A DNA stretch of 64,000 bases, taken from contig NZ_PUEJ01000006.1 of NCBI RefSeq assembly GCF_002982075.1, positions 1-64,000 of the forward strand. Reading direction: 5' to 3'. Every line of letters starts with the position of its first letter. Within the stretch, counting starts at the first letter, position 1. The position numbers were made by a program, and so were the translations under genes. This stretch comes from Labrys okinawensis (GTDB taxonomy: Bacteria; Pseudomonadota; Alphaproteobacteria; Rhizobiales; Labraceae). The notes beneath the pieces are model-generated. The model was not told where the DNA came from. It saw nothing but the letters and a program-made list of their open reading frames with translations, and did no database searches. This document shows, in pieces, positions 47,476 to 56,717 of the stretch.

Positions 47476-48205
47476 TCACCACCCCTTTTGCATGAGCTTG
47501 TGGTGTCACAACTGAGGACGAGCAAGAAGACATCCCGGATTGGCCGGGTGCTCATTCACACTGCAACAACCCCATTGCAGCTCTATATTTCGTACCATGT
47601 TGGTAAAAATTTAAAAGAGAATTTTATCTTGAGAGGGTGACTATAATACCTTATGGATTGCCATTGATACATACACCTAACTAGGTGTCAGCTCTAATAC
47701 TTAAGTACTAAATCGGCCACACACCGGAAACGGACTCTGAATTCAGGAAATCTTTCTTCCGACATGTCACTTGCAGCAACAAGATAAGCTTGTGTCTAAA
47801 TAAAATTTACTCGAACAAAATCATATCCAAGAAAGGTATTATCTGCGATCTCACTCAAGACTTGCAGCCATGCCCCAACGCTCCTCATTCTGTTCCCTAG
47901 AGGCATGCTACTTTCAGTACCTTGAAATTCTTGCAGCAAAAGGCTCCACGGAGCTGGTGTGCGATGGAACGACGATTCCCGCGATCCAGACGCTCCAAAG
48001 GCCGCAAATGCGCCGCATTTGGCCCGCTTCTCGAGCGTGACCGACGCTGCACCGCCGCGTCATGGTTACTATTTAGTTATAACTCGCGCCTAGAATCACC
48101 GCGATTCCGGCTTCCGCCCCGCACCAGCGAGGCGCGGGCCGCTCCCATCACCCCGCACGGGCGACCCGCGGCCGCATCGGCGCCCGATTCTCGCGAAGGC
48201 ATCTC
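47476..48205. other. AT-rich gene-free stretch, 730 bp
   Basis: From about 47570 to 47900 base composition drops sharply below the window average and every frame is interrupted. A plus-strand TATAAT-like box is at 47651-47656 (GACTATAATACC). It must hold the promoter of the 46504 gene on the minus strand and of uppP on the plus strand, and has room for a small RNA. A 95-codon frame at 47922-48209 looks non-coding. Confidence 0.45.
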
Positions 48206-49006
48206 ATGACCCTGGCCAATATTCTGGAAGCGATCATCCTCGGCGTGGTCGAAGGCCTGACCGAATTCCTCCCGGTCTCCTCGACCGGCCATCTCCTGCT
48301 TGCGGCCCGCTATCTCAAATTCGAGGGCGACGATTCCTTCGTCATCCTCATCCAGCTCGGCGCCATCCTGGCTTTGCTCGCCGTCTATGCCGAGAGGTTA
48401 TGGCGTATCGCCACCGCGCTGCCCAAGGATCGGGAAGCCCAGCACTTCGTCCTCGGCGTGCTGGTCGCCTTCCTGCCCGCCGTCGTCCTCGGCGTGCTGA
48501 TCGAGCACAAGATGAAGCAATATCTCTTCAACGTGCCGGTGGTCTGCTACGCCCTGATCGCCGGCGGCCTGGTCCTGCTCGCCATCGAACAGTTCAAGAT
48601 CGAGAAGCGCTTCTCCAATTGCTACGTGCTGCCGCTGCCGGTCTATCTGAAGATCGGCCTGTTCCAATGCCTGTCGATGATCCCCGGCGTTTCGCGCTCG
48701 GGCTCCACCATCGTCGGCGGCATGCTGCTCGGCCTCGACAAGCGCTCGGCGGCGGAATTCTCCTTCTTCCTGGCGATGCCGACCATGGTCGGCGCCTTCG
48801 TCTATGAATTCGCCAAATCCTACAAGACCATGACGACCGACAATCTCGGGCTGACCGCCATCGGCTTCGTCACCGCCTTCATCTCCGGCTGGTTCGTGGT
48901 GAAGACCTTGCTGGATTTCGTGTCCAAGCGCGGCCTCGCTCTGTTCGGCTGGTGGCGCATCGTGGTCGGCGTCCTCGGCCTCGCCGCCTATTACACCATG
49001 GGCTGA
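48206..49006 (+). CDS. uppP: Undecaprenyl-diphosphate phosphatase
   Basis: Recycles the lipid carrier of peptidoglycan synthesis and gives bacitracin resistance. The 266-residue integral membrane protein has both BacA motifs: VEGLTEFLPVSSTGHLLLA (with catalytic Glu and the SSTGH loop) and IPGVSRSGSTIVGGM, and about seven to eight spans. Start ATG at 48206. In rhizobia it often sits next to the NDUFA9-like SDR, as here, though on opposite strands. Confidence 0.96.
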   Translation: MTLANILEAIILGVVEGLTEFLPVSSTGHLLLAARYLKFEGDDSFVILIQLGAILALLAVYAERLWRIATALPKDREAQHFVLGVLVAFLPAVVLGVLIEHKMKQYLFNVPVVCYALIAGGLVLLAIEQFKIEKRFSNCYVLPLPVYLKIGLFQCLSMIPGVSRSGSTIVGGMLLGLDKRSAAEFSFFLAMPTMVGAFVYEFAKSYKTMTTDNLGLTAIGFVTAFISGWFVVKTLLDFVSKRGLALFGWWRIVVGVLGLAAYYTMG

Positions 49007-49023
49007 TCGCGGCCTCCAACAGG

Positions 49024-49225
49024 AAGGGCCGGTCCCAGGACCTAATACGGTTCACTTAAGCAGGAACCGCTCCGAATTTGTCATAGCCGGGCTTGACCCG
49101 GCTACCCAGAAGCCGCACGGACGAACCGTCGGGGAGCTGGATTGCCGGGTCAAGCCCGGCAATGACAAAGGTCGAGCACCCCGAAAAGCTTAAGTGAACT
49201 GCATTGGGTCCAAGGACCGGCCCTT
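49024..49225. repeat. 202-bp MITE-like element with three nested inverted repeats
   Basis: Outer arms AAGGGCCGGTCC / GGACCGGCCCTT (49024-49035, 49214-49225), middle arms GTTCACTTAAGC / GCTTAAGTGAAC (49050-49061, 49188-49199) and inner arms of the TTTGTCAT-GCCGGGCTTGAC type (49078-49102, 49144-49169), the last being repeat family C. It lies between convergent uppP and the SDR gene. Confidence 0.8.
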
Positions 49226-49248
49226 TTCCGTTCCGATTGCCGCGGCTA

Positions 49249-50238
49249 TCAGGCCACCTTGTTCTCGAACTGGCCGGCCTTGCGGAAGCGCCACAGATAG
49301 CTCGGCACGATCGCTTCCACCGTCGCCGGCTGGATGCCCAGGCCTTCCAGCGTCAGGCCGGCCCTGGCGGCCTCCTCCGTCACGACGTTGTCGTGGCGCA
49401 GCAGCGTGACCTGGTCCCGTGTCAAAGGCGGGGTGAACAGGCCGAGCGACACGGTCCGCGCCAGCTCGAACAGGGTCGCCTGCACATTGGCGATACCGAA
49501 GGGCATCGGCACCAGCAGGCGCTTGCGATTGGTGGTCTTCAGCACGAATTCGAAGATCTGGCGCAGGGTCAGCACTTCCTGGCCGCCGAGTTCATAGGTC
49601 GCGCCGGGTGTCAGGGAGCCCTCGGCGCCGCGGGCCAGCACTTCGGCGACGTCGCCGACGAAAACCGGCTGGAACTTGGTTTCCCCGCCGCCGATCAAGG
49701 GCAGCACCGGCGACATCCGCGCCAAGCCCGCGAATTTGTTGAAGAAATCGTCATCCGGCCCGAACATCACCGAAGGGCGCAGGATGATGGGGTCCCCGAA
49801 GGCGGCGCGGGCCGCCTCCTCGCCCTTGAGCTTGCTCTTGGCATAGGCCGACTCGGAGCCCGCATGCAGGCCGAGGGCCGAGACATGCACGAAGCGCTTC
49901 ACGCCGGCCACCTTGGCGGCACGGCCGATCGCACCGGGACCGAAAGCCTGCACGGCGTCGAAGCCGTTGGCGCCGCGCTCATGCATGACGCCGACCAGGT
50001 TGACCACCGCCTCGGCGCCTTCGACGGCGGCGGCGATCGAAGCGGGATAGCGCAGATTCGCCTGCACGCCGCGGATCTGGCCGACGGCGCCGGCGGTCAT
50101 CAGATATTGGGCGAGATCCGGGCGGCGCACGGCCACCCGCACCCGGAAGCCGCGCTTGGCGAGCGAGCGCACGAGATTGCGGCCCACAAATCCCGATCCA
50201 CCGAAAACCGTGACCAAGCGATCGCTGACTGGCGCCAT
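49249..50238 (-). CDS. Complex I NDUFA9-like atypical SDR (NAD(P)-dependent epimerase family)
   Basis: A 329-residue atypical short-chain dehydrogenase with the NADP-binding GGSGFVGRNLVRSL at the start, VNLVGVMHERG, the SALGLHAGSESAYAKSKLKGE segment with the YxxxK pair, and ILRPSVMFGPDDDFFNKF. Alphaproteobacterial members are related to the mitochondrial complex I accessory subunit NDUFA9; a link to quinone or complex I function is inferred from family. ATG at 50238. Confidence 0.9.
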   Translation of the reverse strand: MAPVSDRLVTVFGGSGFVGRNLVRSLAKRGFRVRVAVRRPDLAQYLMTAGAVGQIRGVQANLRYPASIAAAVEGAEAVVNLVGVMHERGANGFDAVQAFGPGAIGRAAKVAGVKRFVHVSALGLHAGSESAYAKSKLKGEEAARAAFGDPIILRPSVMFGPDDDFFNKFAGLARMSPVLPLIGGGETKFQPVFVGDVAEVLARGAEGSLTPGATYELGGQEVLTLRQIFEFVLKTTNRKRLLVPMPFGIANVQATLFELARTVSLGLFTPPLTRDQVTLLRHDNVVTEEAARAGLTLEGLGIQPATVEAIVPSYLWRFRKAGQFENKVA

Positions 50239-50599
50239 TTGCTAGAAACCTTCGAGAATGGACGATTGGGCCTTCCTTAGCGCGGCAGGCTGGGACTGTA
50301 TAGAGGCGCCGATGCTTTCGAGGCCGTGGGCCGGCGATCCAGCCTCGGATCGCCACCATCAGGGTGCCTGCGATCGCAGGGACTCACCCGCGCGGGAGCG
50401 TGAGTTCGAGATCGTCATGTCCCGGCATGCCGGCTATCCGCCGGGTCCGTTCAGCGGGATGCCAGCCACGTCAAGTCGGGAGTGCCACGCGTTGCTCAAG
50501 CCCCCCTCTGCAGCCGATACAATCCGCTTTGGGCTCTCCCGCTTTGAACGCTATGGTCTGGCACCGCTGCTGTGATCACGAGCGTGGCGGGACAGGAGA
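50239..50599. other. Intergenic stretch with a small palindromic repeat
   Basis: 361 bp between divergent genes. Around 50418-50445 there is a short GC-rich palindrome (CCCGGCATGCCGG) of the family C type. No gene was seen. The regB promoter should lie at the right end. Confidence 0.4.
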
Positions 50600-51901
50600 A
50601 TGATGACCACCTCCGTATTGCCGCATGACGGCCTCGGCCTCGATACGCTGCGCCTGGAAACCCTGATCCGCCTGCGCTGGATGGCGATCGCCGGCCAGTT
50701 GGTCGCGGTTCTCGGCGTGCGCTACGGCCTCGGCTTTCCCGTGCCGCTGCAGGCCTGCCTGCCGCTGATCGGCGTCTCCATCCTGGTCAATGTCGCCTTG
50801 CGGCTGCGCTATCCCGCAACCGAGCGGGTCGATCCGGCCCGCGCCGCCACCCTGCTCGGTTTCGATATCGTGCAGCTGGCGGCGCTGCTCTTCCTCACCG
50901 GCGGCCTGCAGAACCCCTTCTCCTTCCTTTTCCTCGCGCCCGTGATGATCTCGGCGACCTCGCTGCCGCCGCTGATGACGCTTGCGCTCGGCCTCCTGGC
51001 CATCGGCTGCGCCTCCCTGCTCACGGCCTGGCACCTGCCCCTGCCCTGGTTCGAGGGCCAGGCGTTCGAGATGCCGATGCTCTATGTCATCGGCATGTGG
51101 TTCTCGGTGCTGCTGGGCCTGGCCTTCATCGGCGTCTATGCCTGGCGGGTGGCCGAGGAAGCCCGCCTGCTTTCCAACGCGCTGGCTGCCACCGAACTGG
51201 TGCTGGCGCGCGAGCAGCATTTGTCCCAGCTCGACGGCATGGCCGCCGCCGCCGCGCATGAATTGGGCACGCCGCTCGCCACCATCGCGCTGGTGGCCAA
51301 GGAACTCGAGGTCGCCGCGCCGCCGGAAGGCGATTTCGTCGACGACATCCGCCTGTTGCGCAGCCAGGTCGAGCGCTGCCGCGAGATTCTGGGCAAGCTC
51401 GCCTCCCTCGGCGACGATGGCGGTGCCCCCTTCGCCCGCCTGCCCCTGCCGCTGCTGATCGAGGAAGTCTCCGCGCCGCATCGCGATTTCGGCATCGCCA
51501 TCTCGGCGGAGTTCCTGGGCCCGGAGGATGATGCCCCCTCCGCCCCGCGCAACCCCGGCATGCTCTACGGTCTGGGCAACATCGTCGAGAACGCGGTCGA
51601 CTTCGCCAAATCCAAGGTGAGCATCACCGCCAGCTGGGACGCCAAGACGGTGACCCTGATCGTCGGCGACGACGGCCCCGGCTTTCCTTCCGAAATCATG
51701 GGGCGCCTCGGCGATCCCTATGTCACCCAGCGCCGCCCGCGCCTGCCGGGCCAGCCCGGCGGCGGCCTCGGCCTCGGCTTCTTCATTGCCAAGACGCTGC
51801 TGGAACGGTCCGGTGCTGCAATCGCCCTGGCGAACCGTTCCTGGCCGGACAGCGGCGCTGTCGTCAGGCTGGAATGGCCGCGCGACGTCTTCGAGCGTTG
51901 A
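50600..51901 (+). CDS. regB: Redox-sensing histidine kinase RegB/ActS/PrrB
   Basis: Global redox sensor kinase controlling respiration, nitrogen and carbon functions. Of 433 residues, about 30-185 form six membrane spans; GGLQNPFSFLF (101-111) is the quinone-binding motif. The H-box is AAAAHELGTPLATIAL (His220) and RSQVERCREILGKL contains the redox-active cysteine (Cys260) that RegB proteins oxidise. N, G1 and G2 boxes follow (NIVENAVDFA, DDGPGFP, GGGLGLGFFIAK). Start ATG at 50600 or the next codon, behind AGGAGA. regA is 736 bp downstream, an unusually long gap. Confidence 0.95.
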   Translation: MMTTSVLPHDGLGLDTLRLETLIRLRWMAIAGQLVAVLGVRYGLGFPVPLQACLPLIGVSILVNVALRLRYPATERVDPARAATLLGFDIVQLAALLFLTGGLQNPFSFLFLAPVMISATSLPPLMTLALGLLAIGCASLLTAWHLPLPWFEGQAFEMPMLYVIGMWFSVLLGLAFIGVYAWRVAEEARLLSNALAATELVLAREQHLSQLDGMAAAAAHELGTPLATIALVAKELEVAAPPEGDFVDDIRLLRSQVERCREILGKLASLGDDGGAPFARLPLPLLIEEVSAPHRDFGIAISAEFLGPEDDAPSAPRNPGMLYGLGNIVENAVDFAKSKVSITASWDAKTVTLIVGDDGPGFPSEIMGRLGDPYVTQRRPRLPGQPGGGLGLGFFIAKTLLERSGAAIALANRSWPDSGAVVRLEWPRDVFER

Positions 51902-52637
51902 GCGCCTGTGGGACGCCGAGATGCGAGCTCGGCGCCGATCGAAACCATCCCGCGGGGCCGCGTTCAGGCGTGGACAAATTGCCCCCGGCAGGCCGATGCG
52001 ACGGCATTCTCCAGATTATTTGTAAGACCTTTCATGCAAGAAAATGCATCAAAACAAAGACTTAAGGAATTTTTGCGCTACAATGCCGCCAAGAAGTGCT
52101 CATCGAGCCTTAATAAAAACTGACGGAGGACACGATCAATCAAGTGGGAACAGCAAGTACTCCCAGGACTTTTGCGTCGGGGCGCAAGGCGGGCCGGAGG
52201 ACTTCCGGTCTTCATGGCGCCTGGTCGTGGCAAGGATATGGAGCCGACATGCAGGTCCCGCCCGACGGAAACCGGCGGACTTCGGCGGTCGAATTCTTTC
52301 CGGCTGGCCCGGGCGCGCGCGCCGTTACCCTCGCGACGGCCCATAATAACCTGCGGGGATTGCAATCGCCGAATAACCGAATAAACGATAGCTGGCTGCC
52401 GCCAGTGAAATTTCTTCACTTTGCCGCTATAGTCGCCACTGTGGCGAACTGTCGCACCAAAGGAGGCGATAGGTCTTCGATCACTTGACCGTAACGTCAG
52501 CAACGGATTGGCCTCCAATCCGTTGCTGACGTTACGGTCTGGAGGGAGTGGGGGTCTCGCGCCGACTTGGCGAGATGCTTTCCCTTCGCCCGGACCGAAG
52601 TCCCTTTGCTCGAACCAAGGATAGGTGAGTCCGTATT
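51902..52637. other. Long regB-regA spacer
   Basis: 736 bp. The first half is AT-richer than its surroundings with a run near 52040-52130, the second holds the 24-bp-arm hairpin at 52488-52538. A GTG-started frame at 52144-52488 has a poorly placed ribosome site and no recognisable product. The stretch likely holds a separate regA promoter and 5'-UTR or a small RNA. Confidence 0.5.
52488..52538. promoter_or_regulatory. Hairpin with perfect 24-bp arms upstream of regA
   Basis: Arms at 52488-52511 and 52515-52538 are exact reverse complements with only CCT between them (inner bases CAACGGATTGG / CCAATCCGTTG). It ends 99 bp before the regA start. No U-tract follows. It could end a regB transcript, be a regulated leader, or be a freshly transposed palindrome. 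Confidence 0.85.
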
Positions 52638-53180
52638 ATGGTTGCCCCTGAATTTCCCGATCGTTCACTCCTTCTCGTCGACGACGACAAGGCGTTCCTG
52701 CAGCGTTTGGGCCGAGCCATGGAAGCCAGGGGCTACACCGTCACCACGGCCGACACGGTCGCCGAGGGACTGGCGCAGGTGGAAGGCTCGCCGCCCGCCT
52801 TTGCCGTGATCGACATGAAGCTCACCGACGGTTCCGGGCTCGACGTGATTTCGCGCCTGAAGGTCAAGCGGCCCGATGCGCGCGGCATCATCCTCACGGG
52901 CTACGGCAACATCGCCACCGCCGTCACCGCGGTGAAGCTCGGTGCCTTCGATTATATCGCTAAGCCGGCGGATGCCGACGACATCCATGCCGCCTTGATG
53001 GCCGATCCCAGCCACAAACCCGAACTGCCCGAGAACCCGATGTCCGCCGACAGGGTGCGTTGGGAGCATATCCAGCGCGTCTATGAGCTTTGCGGCCGCA
53101 ACGTCTCCGAGACCGCCCGGCGCCTCGCCATGCACCGGCGCACGTTGCAGCGCATCCTGGCCAAGCGCGCGCCACGGTAG
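52638..53180 (+). CDS. regA: Response regulator RegA/ActR/PrrA
   Basis: The 180-residue partner of RegB. Receiver domain: LLLVDDDKAFLQRL, phospho-acceptor Asp59 in FAVIDMKLTDGSGL, Thr in IILTGYGN and Lys in YIAKPAD. A Pro-rich linker follows, then a Fis-type helix-turn-helix (NVSETARRLAMHRRTLQRILAKR), which is nearly invariant in this family. The ATG at 52638 has AGGTGAG upstream. Phosphorylated RegA activates and represses redox-related operons. Confidence 0.96.
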   Translation: MVAPEFPDRSLLLVDDDKAFLQRLGRAMEARGYTVTTADTVAEGLAQVEGSPPAFAVIDMKLTDGSGLDVISRLKVKRPDARGIILTGYGNIATAVTAVKLGAFDYIAKPADADDIHAALMADPSHKPELPENPMSADRVRWEHIQRVYELCGRNVSETARRLAMHRRTLQRILAKRAPR

Positions 53181-53248
53181 TTCGGCGCCGCCGACCTCTC
53201 TGCTCCTTACGGATTCGTCCGTGGATATACGGATCGATCTGGCTCGAC

Positions 53249-53346
53249 CTTTGTCATTGCCGGGCCTGACACGGCAATCTGGTCCCTACGCATGACATCG
53301 AAGACGAGGCACTGGATGCACGGGTCAAGCCCGGGCACGACAAAGG
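53249..53346. repeat. Repeat family C, full palindromic copy
   Basis: Opens CTTTGTCATTGCCGGGCCTG and closes CGGGTCAAGCCCGGGCACGACAAAG-like, in inverted order, with a 50-bp centre. Related units are at 49078-49169, 62229-62265 and near 23447-23472. Confidence 0.7.
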
Positions 53347-53463
53347 TGGTGTTTCAATTGTTTGCGGAGAGTGCATAAGAATCTTCTAAGCCCGGACCGA
53401 TATTCCGCATGGGCGCAGAGCTTGCGCATCGCACTGCATCCGGCTAGCCCTTTGGCGAATCCT

Positions 53464-53563
53464 GGAGCAGGACGCGTTCAAGCAGAACGCTCCTCCGCTC
53501 CGGCTCTGAGGTTCGGCGCGTCTTTGCGGATCTTGCCGATCCCGGCACATCGCAAAACGCTTT
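53464..53563. repeat. Interspersed repeat family B copy
   Basis: GGAGCAGGACGCGTTCAAG through GGTTCGGCGCGTCTTTGCGG to ATCGCAAAACGCTTT, ending 13 bp before the formaldehyde dehydrogenase start, so it overlaps that gene's leader. Confidence 0.65.
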
Positions 53564-53575
53564 GGGGAGTGAATC

Positions 53576-54688
53576 ATGAAGACGAGAGCGGCTGTGGCAT
53601 GGAAGGCGGGAGCGCCCCTGACGGTCGAGACCATCGAGATCGGCGGCCCTAAACCGGGTGAGGTGCTGGTCGAGATCATGGCCACCGGCGTGTGCCATAC
53701 CGATGCTTACACCCTGTCGGGCGCCGATCCGGAAGGCCTGTTCCCGGCCATTCTCGGCCATGAGGGCGCAGGCATCGTGCGCGAGGTCGGCGCCGGCGTC
53801 ACTTCGCTGAAGCCGGGCGACCACGTCATTCCCCTCTACACGCCCGAATGCCGCCAGTGCAAAACCTGCCTGTCGCAGCGCTCGAACCTGTGCACGGCCA
53901 TCCGCGCCACCCAGGGCAAGGGCGTGATGCCCGACGGCACCAGCCGCTTCGCCTGTGATGGCGGCGAGGTCTTCCACTATATGGGCTGCTCGACCTTCTC
54001 GAACTTCACGGTGCTGCCGGAGATCGCCCTCGCCAAGGTGCGCGAGGACGCGCCCTTCGACAAGATCTGCTATATCGGCTGCGGCGTCACCACCGGCATC
54101 GGCGCGGTGATCAATACGGCCAAGGTCTGGCCCGGCGCCAATGTCGTGGTGTTCGGCCTCGGCGGCATCGGCCTCAATGTGATCCAGGGCGCCCGCATGG
54201 TCGGCGCCGACAAGATCGTCGGCGTCGATCTCAATCCGGCCAAGGTCGAGATGGCCAAGAAGTTCGGCATGACGCATTTCGTCAATCCGGCGGAAGTCGG
54301 CCATGACAAGGTGGTGCAGGCCATCGTCGACCTCACCGGCGGCGGCGCCGATTTCTCCTTCGAATGCATCGGCCTGCCGGTCACCATGCGCCAGGCCCTG
54401 GAATGCTGCCATCGCGGCTGGGGCGAATCGATCATCATCGGCGTGGCGGCCTCCGGCCAGGAAATCTCCACCCGTCCGTTCCAGCTCGTCACCGGACGCG
54501 TGTGGAAGGGCACCGCCTTCGGCGGCGCGCGCGGGCGCACCGACGTGCCGAAGATCGTCGACTGGTACATGGAAGGCAAGATCGAGATCGATAGCCTGAT
54601 CACCCACACCATGCCGCTCGACGAGATCAACACCGCCTTCGACCTGATGCATGAAGGCAAGTCGATCCGCTCGGTGGTGACGTTCTAG
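53576..54688 (+). CDS. frmA: S-(hydroxymethyl)glutathione dehydrogenase / class III alcohol dehydrogenase
   Basis: Oxidises the glutathione adduct of formaldehyde and reduces S-nitrosoglutathione. The 370-residue protein has the catalytic zinc site [12 protein letters not shown] and GHEGAGIV, the structural zinc cysteines in [15 protein letters not shown], the coenzyme motif [14 protein letters not shown] and the class III-specific FAFGG-type region. Start ATG at 53576 after TGGGGAGTGAATC. It detoxifies formaldehyde made from methylated compounds, which suits a carnitine or C1-using bacterium. Confidence 0.95.
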   Translation: MKTRAAVAWKAGAPLTVETIEIGGPKPGEVLVEIMATGVCHTDAYTLSGADPEGLFPAILGHEGAGIVREVGAGVTSLKPGDHVIPLYTPECRQCKTCLSQRSNLCTAIRATQGKGVMPDGTSRFACDGGEVFHYMGCSTFSNFTVLPEIALAKVREDAPFDKICYIGCGVTTGIGAVINTAKVWPGANVVVFGLGGIGLNVIQGARMVGADKIVGVDLNPAKVEMAKKFGMTHFVNPAEVGHDKVVQAIVDLTGGGADFSFECIGLPVTMRQALECCHRGWGESIIIGVAASGQEISTRPFQLVTGRVWKGTAFGGARGRTDVPKIVDWYMEGKIEIDSLITHTMPLDEINTAFDLMHEGKSIRSVVTF

Positions 54689-54712
54689 CATAGTCTTAGT
54701 GGGCGCTTGCGC

Positions 54713-54917
54713 TGCCCCTCACCCCTCGCATTTGCAAAGCAAGTGCGGACCTCTCCGCGTAAGAACGGGGCGAGGGAGCGCAGGCGTCGCGATGGCACAT
54801 CAAGCATTCTATCTCGCGCAACGGTTGAGCGAGATGGGATGCTTTGGAATTGAAACATAAGGTCGAGGTCCCCCTCGCCCCGTTCTTGCGGGGAGAGGGT
54901 AAGGGTGAGGGGCTGCA
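54713..54917. repeat. Rearranged repeat family A pair
   Basis: A left unit (CGTAAGAACGGGGCGAGGG, then AGGCGTCGCG) and a right unit (CCTCGCCCCGTTCTTGCGG, GGGTAAGGGTGAGGGGCTGC) are separated by about 90 bp that include CAACGGTTGAGCGAGATGGG, a string also present next to the copy at 840. The 54689-55107 gap otherwise shows no gene. Confidence 0.65.
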
Positions 54918-55107
54918 CGCCCCCCGTCGTTGAGAGCAATCACCTGATACGACTTCCCCCTTCCTGCGGGGCGCGGATTTTCCTTCTCCGCTTCATCTAA
55001 CTTTACAAACGCCCGGACGGCGCGAAACCTCCTCCGGCTAGGCTTCGTCATCCCGCAATGCCCGGCACGGCCCTTGCCGTACGGCACTGCCCTTGATGGA
55101 GACTGAC

Positions 55108-55692
55108 ATGAGTGAAAGCCCGAACGCTCCCGTTCCCGCACGCCGCTGGCCGCGCGTGCTGGTCCTCGGCGGCGCCATGGCGGCCGGCATCGCCCTCGGC
55201 GCCGGCGGTTTGGCCGCCGCCGCGGTGATGGGCGGCGGTGGCTGGCACCACGGCCCCCGGCTCGAACGCATCCAGAATTTCGTGCGCATGTCGCTGGATT
55301 CGGTCGCGGCCACCTCCGAGCAGGAGGCCAAGGTGCACGACATCATCGCCGCCGCCTATACCGACCTCGCCCCGAAACCCGAAGACAGGGCCGCCTTCCG
55401 CAAGCAGGCTGTCGATCTCCTGCGCGCGCCCACCATCGACAAGGCGGCGGTCGAGAAATTGCGCAGCGATTTCGTGGCCCGGACTGACGCCAAGTCCAAA
55501 CGCTTCGTCGAGGCCGTGCTCTCGGTTGCTGACGTGCTGACGCCCGAGCAGCGTGCCAAGCTGGCCGACCGTGCCGATCTCTGGGCCCAGCGCGGTCCGA
55601 TGATGGGTGGCCACCGTGGACACCATGACGGACATGGCCGCCCCGGACGGCCGGATGATGGCGGCCAGGACGGCGACAACGACGACAATTGA
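55108..55692 (+). CDS. Periplasmic heavy-metal/envelope-stress sensor (CpxP/Spy-like)
   Basis: A 194-residue protein with one N-terminal span (RVLVLGGAMAAGIALGAGGLAAAAV in parts) and a helical periplasmic domain ending in the LTxxQ-type motif VLTPEQRAKLAD, then a His/Asp/Gly tail (GGHRGHHDGHGRPGRP) likely to bind metal. Such proteins dampen a CpxA- or CzcS-like kinase, and a response regulator and kinase follow on the same strand. ATG at 55108 with GGAGA upstream. Confidence 0.88.
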   Translation: MSESPNAPVPARRWPRVLVLGGAMAAGIALGAGGLAAAAVMGGGGWHHGPRLERIQNFVRMSLDSVAATSEQEAKVHDIIAAAYTDLAPKPEDRAAFRKQAVDLLRAPTIDKAAVEKLRSDFVARTDAKSKRFVEAVLSVADVLTPEQRAKLADRADLWAQRGPMMGGHRGHHDGHGRPGRPDDGGQDGDNDDN

Positions 55693-55747
55693 GGCCTCCT
55701 GGCGGCGGGGCACGTTTGGCGGCAAACGCTGCTTTGCTCCCCCTCGC

Positions 55748-55822
55748 TTCCAAGCCGATCCAACGGATGGGCTGGAGCGTTTTGCGATCGAGGACAATTC
55801 CATCAAATCGCAAAACGCTTTA
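55748..55822. repeat. Interspersed repeat family B, compact palindromic copy
   Basis: AGCGTTTTGCGAT (55776-55788) and ATCGCAAAACGCT (55807-55819) are perfect 13-bp arms, preceded by TTCCAAGCCGATCCAACGGAT, whose inverse is found at 63341-63362. Confidence 0.75.
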
Positions 55823-55895
55823 AAATCGACCGCTCGATGACGGCCGCTCCCTCCGGGGAGCGGCCGAACGATTTATTCCTACACCGGAGCAGGCA

Positions 55896-56597
55896 GTGGC
55901 CGTGGAACGCATCCTGATCATCGACGACGACACCAGGCTCGCCGCCATGCTCGGCGATTATCTGGCGGCGGCCGGTTTCGACGTCGATCACAGGCCGTCC
56001 GGCACGGAAGGCCTCGGCGCCATCGAGCGCGATGGCTACGATGCCGTGGTGCTCGACATCATGCTGCCGGACTTCGACGGCTTCGAGGTCTGCCGGCGCC
56101 TGCGCATGCGCTCCAACATTCCCGTTGTGATGCTGACCGCGAGGGGCGACGATACCGACCGCATCGTCGGGCTCGAGATCGGGGCCGACGACTATCTGCC
56201 CAAGCCCTTCAACCCGCGCGAGCTGCTCGCCCGTCTGCGCGCCGTGCTGCGCCGTCGCGCGGCGCCGGCCGAACTCGACAACCAGACCCTGCGCTTCGGA
56301 CGTCTCACCATCGACCGCGGCTCGCGCAGCGCCCGAATCGACGGCGAGGAACGCCCCCTCACCAGCCATCAGTTCGATCTGCTTCTGGCGCTGGCCGACA
56401 ATGCCGGCCGGGTGCTGAACCGCGAAAGGCTGATGGATCTGGTGAAGGGCGAGGAGCTCGACGTGTTCGACCGGTCGATCGACGTCCATATCTCCCGCAT
56501 CCGCGCCGCCATCGAGGACGATGCCAAGCATCCGCGCCGTATTCTCACCGTGCGGGGTACGGGCTATGTCTTCGCCAAGCGGCAAGATGCGGACTAA
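55896..56597 (+). CDS. OmpR-family response regulator (CpxR-like)
   Basis: A 233-residue regulator. Receiver domain: ILIIDDDTRLAAML, phospho-acceptor Asp54 in AVVLDIMLPDFDG, Thr in VVMLTARG and Lys in YLPKPFNPRELLARL. C-terminal winged helix: LTSHQFDLLLALADNAGRVL, SIDVHISRIRAAI and VRGTGYVF. The start is a GTG behind GGAG. It sits between the CpxP-like gene and the kinase gene and most likely controls this set. Confidence 0.94.
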   Translation: MAVERILIIDDDTRLAAMLGDYLAAAGFDVDHRPSGTEGLGAIERDGYDAVVLDIMLPDFDGFEVCRRLRMRSNIPVVMLTARGDDTDRIVGLEIGADDYLPKPFNPRELLARLRAVLRRRAAPAELDNQTLRFGRLTIDRGSRSARIDGEERPLTSHQFDLLLALADNAGRVLNRERLMDLVKGEELDVFDRSIDVHISRIRAAIEDDAKHPRRILTVRGTGYVFAKRQDAD

Positions 56598-56717
56598 GGC
56601 GTTTTCCAGAACGGCGACAGACGTCTCGATCAAGAAAACGCGCCAGACAAAGAGTTATGCGGAAAGTGCGCTTCGGGGAAATCGCACTTTGCTCCAGGAG
56701 GCCGAGGGCAAGCGCCC

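Noticed and set aside
47922..48209. 95-codon frame before uppP
   Set aside because: Arg/Pro-rich shadow-like sequence with no ribosome site, overlapping the uppP start.
52144..52488. 114-codon frame between regB and regA
   Set aside because: Starts with GTG about 14 bases after GGAGG and has no recognisable or well-patterned product; kept only as part of the spacer description.
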